Part shown: positions 62,868 through 64,000 of the stretch, piece by piece
Position numbering within the stretch: the first letter of the stretch is position 1
How the letters are laid out: the number at the start of each line of letters is the position of its first letter
From: Granulicella paludicola
GTDB taxonomy: Bacteria; Acidobacteriota; Terriglobia; Terriglobales; Acidobacteriaceae
DNA: 64,000 nucleotides
Assembly: GCF_025685545.1 (NCBI RefSeq)
Contig: NZ_JAGSYC010000021.1
Location: 124,001 to 188,000, forward strand
Direction of reading: 5' to 3'
Position numbers and translations under genes: made by a program
The notes under the pieces: generated by a model
What the model was told of the DNA's origin: nothing
Databases searched by the model: none
Seen by the model: only the letters and a program-made list of their open reading frames with translations

Positions 62868-64000
62868 TGGCGACAGACGAACTCGAACCAACCCACAGGC
62901 TCGGCACTCGCAAGATTGTCCACGTCGACATGGACGCCTTTTATGCTTCGGTCGAACAGCGCGACGATCCCGCCCTCCGCAATCGGCCTGTCGTCGTCGC
63001 CTGGAAGGGCAAACGCTCTGTCGTCTGCGCAGCCTCCTACGAAGCCCGACGCTTCGGCGTCCGCTCGGCTATGCCCGCCATCACCGCCGAGCGACTCTGT
63101 CCCGAAGCCGTCTTTATCCCACCCGATTTCACTCGCTACAAAACCGCCTCGCAGGCCGTCCGCGAGATCTTCCAGCGCCACACCGACGCCATCGAGCCGC
63201 TCTCGCTCGACGAGGCTTACCTCGATGTGACCGAAAATAAGCTCAATCTGCCCACAGCCACTTTGGTCGCCAAGACCATCCGCCAGCAGATCTGCGAAGA
63301 GCTCAACCTCACCGCCTCCGCTGGCATCGCGCCAAATAAGTTCCTTGCCAAGATCGCCTCCGACTGGAGAAAGCCCAACGGCCAGTTCGTCATCCAGCCG
63401 CACGAAGTGCAAGCCTTCCTGATTCCCCTGCCCGTCGGCCGTATTCCCGGCGTCGGCAAGGTCACCGAAACCCGCATGGCCGAGGTCGGCATCAAGACCG
63501 TCGGCGACATCTATTCCATGGCGCTCTCCACCCTGGAGCAGCACTTTGGTCGTTACGGCTCGCGTCTCTTCGAACTGGCGCGCGGCATCGATCACAACCC
63601 GGTCATCTCGAACCGTGTCCGCAAGCAGATCTCCGCCGAAGACACCTTCCCCGACGACATCCCGTTGCCCCAATGTGACGAACATATCCGCCGACTCTCT
63701 GAGAAAGTCTGGAAAGCGTCGAAGGACAACGCTCGCGGAGCCAGGACCGTCGGCCTCAAGCTCAAGACAAAACAGTTCAGCTCCCTCACCCGCAGCCTGA
63801 CCCTCTCTGCCCCCGTCGTCTCCTGCGAAGAGTTAGCTGACACAGCTTTGGCTCTCTGCCATCGCGTCGATCTCGGCCCCGACCAGCTCTACCGCCTCGT
63901 CGGCGTCGGCCTCAGCAACTTCCAGCTCGACGTCGAAGAAGAGGTCGAGGTCGTTACCCCTCTCTTTTCCGCAGAAACGAGCGAAGAAGTCGAATTACCT
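62868..64000 (+). CDS. dinB: DNA polymerase IV (DinB), 3' truncated by window edge
   Basis: 377 codons visible, running off the right edge. Y-family motifs: HVDMDAFYASVEQRDDP (catalytic Asp pair, about 22-38), SYEARRFGVRSAMP, SLDEAYLDVT with the catalytic DE near 118, SAGIAPNKFLAKIASDWRKPNG, and the helix-hairpin-helix PVGRIPGVGKVT. The little-finger domain follows (about 250-360). It copies past DNA lesions with low fidelity. A LexA box was not recognised upstream. Full length is about 350-400, so only a short tail (beta-clamp motif) is missing. Confidence 0.95.

Noticed and set aside
62852-63685. Minus-strand frame of 277 codons
   Set aside because: Antisense to dinB, whose catalytic motifs are clear.

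Overview
The window reads as a chromosomal segment of a soil acidobacterium, most likely Terriglobales (Granulicella, Terriglobus or Edaphobacter relatives). This is inferred from the gene mix: a B12-dependent MetH split in two, a bacillithiol-type glycosyltransferase, large exopolysaccharide loci, patatin, GMC-oxidoreductase and cytochrome genes side by side, and moderately high GC. No rRNA or other formal taxonomic marker is present. I see no transposase, integrase, phage gene or CRISPR array.

Layout. (1) 1-9.8 kb: the end of a secreted beta-propeller protein, then a leftward operon encoding a GMC oxidoreductase, a membrane-anchored di-heme cytochrome c and a large membrane patatin; a divergent lipoprotein hydrolase follows. 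(2) 9.8-17.8 kb: metH split into two overlapping ORFs behind a structured leader, an amidohydrolase fused to a CIA30-like domain, a small secreted protein, and a threonine-aldolase-type PLP enzyme behind a leader that resembles the SAM-I/SAM-IV riboswitch core. (3) 18-20.1 kb: tRNA-Asp(GUC) on the minus strand, an SGNH/GDSL esterase and tRNA-Val(UAC). (4) 20.1-29.2 kb: a gene-poor stretch, an acyltransferase, an ATP-grasp protein, and a lasso-peptide-type RiPP cluster. The cluster has an asparagine-synthetase-like cyclase, a 55-residue precursor too short for usual ORF callers, a PqqD-like recognition protein (B1), an HPr-kinase-like protein, a transglutaminase-like B2 protease and a nucleotidyltransferase. 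(5) 29.5-59.3 kb: a Wzx/Wzy-type exopolysaccharide region with an initiating polyprenyl glycosylphosphotransferase, Wza-like exporter, Wzc-like BY-kinase, a flippase fused to a glycosyltransferase, a Wzy/WaaL-like protein, about ten glycosyltransferases and four more acyltransferases. (6) 59.3-64 kb: a small membrane protein, a ChbG/HpnK-type deacetylase, bshA, a stand-alone H-NOX protein and the start of dinB.

How the parts work together. In the RiPP cluster the PqqD-like protein should bind the leader, B2 should cut it off and the synthetase homologue should form an amide; the HPr kinase and nucleotidyltransferase are candidate tailoring enzymes for the C-terminal serine. The precursor has no Asp/Glu at positions 7-9 of a core starting after the best Thr(-2) candidate, which makes this cluster the most interesting item here. 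In the exopolysaccharide region, the phosphotransferase loads the first sugar on undecaprenyl phosphate, the glycosyltransferases extend it, the acyltransferases decorate it, the flippase exports it, the Wzy-like protein polymerises it, and Wzc/Wza control length and carry it out. All functions are inferred from recognised motifs; no database search was possible.
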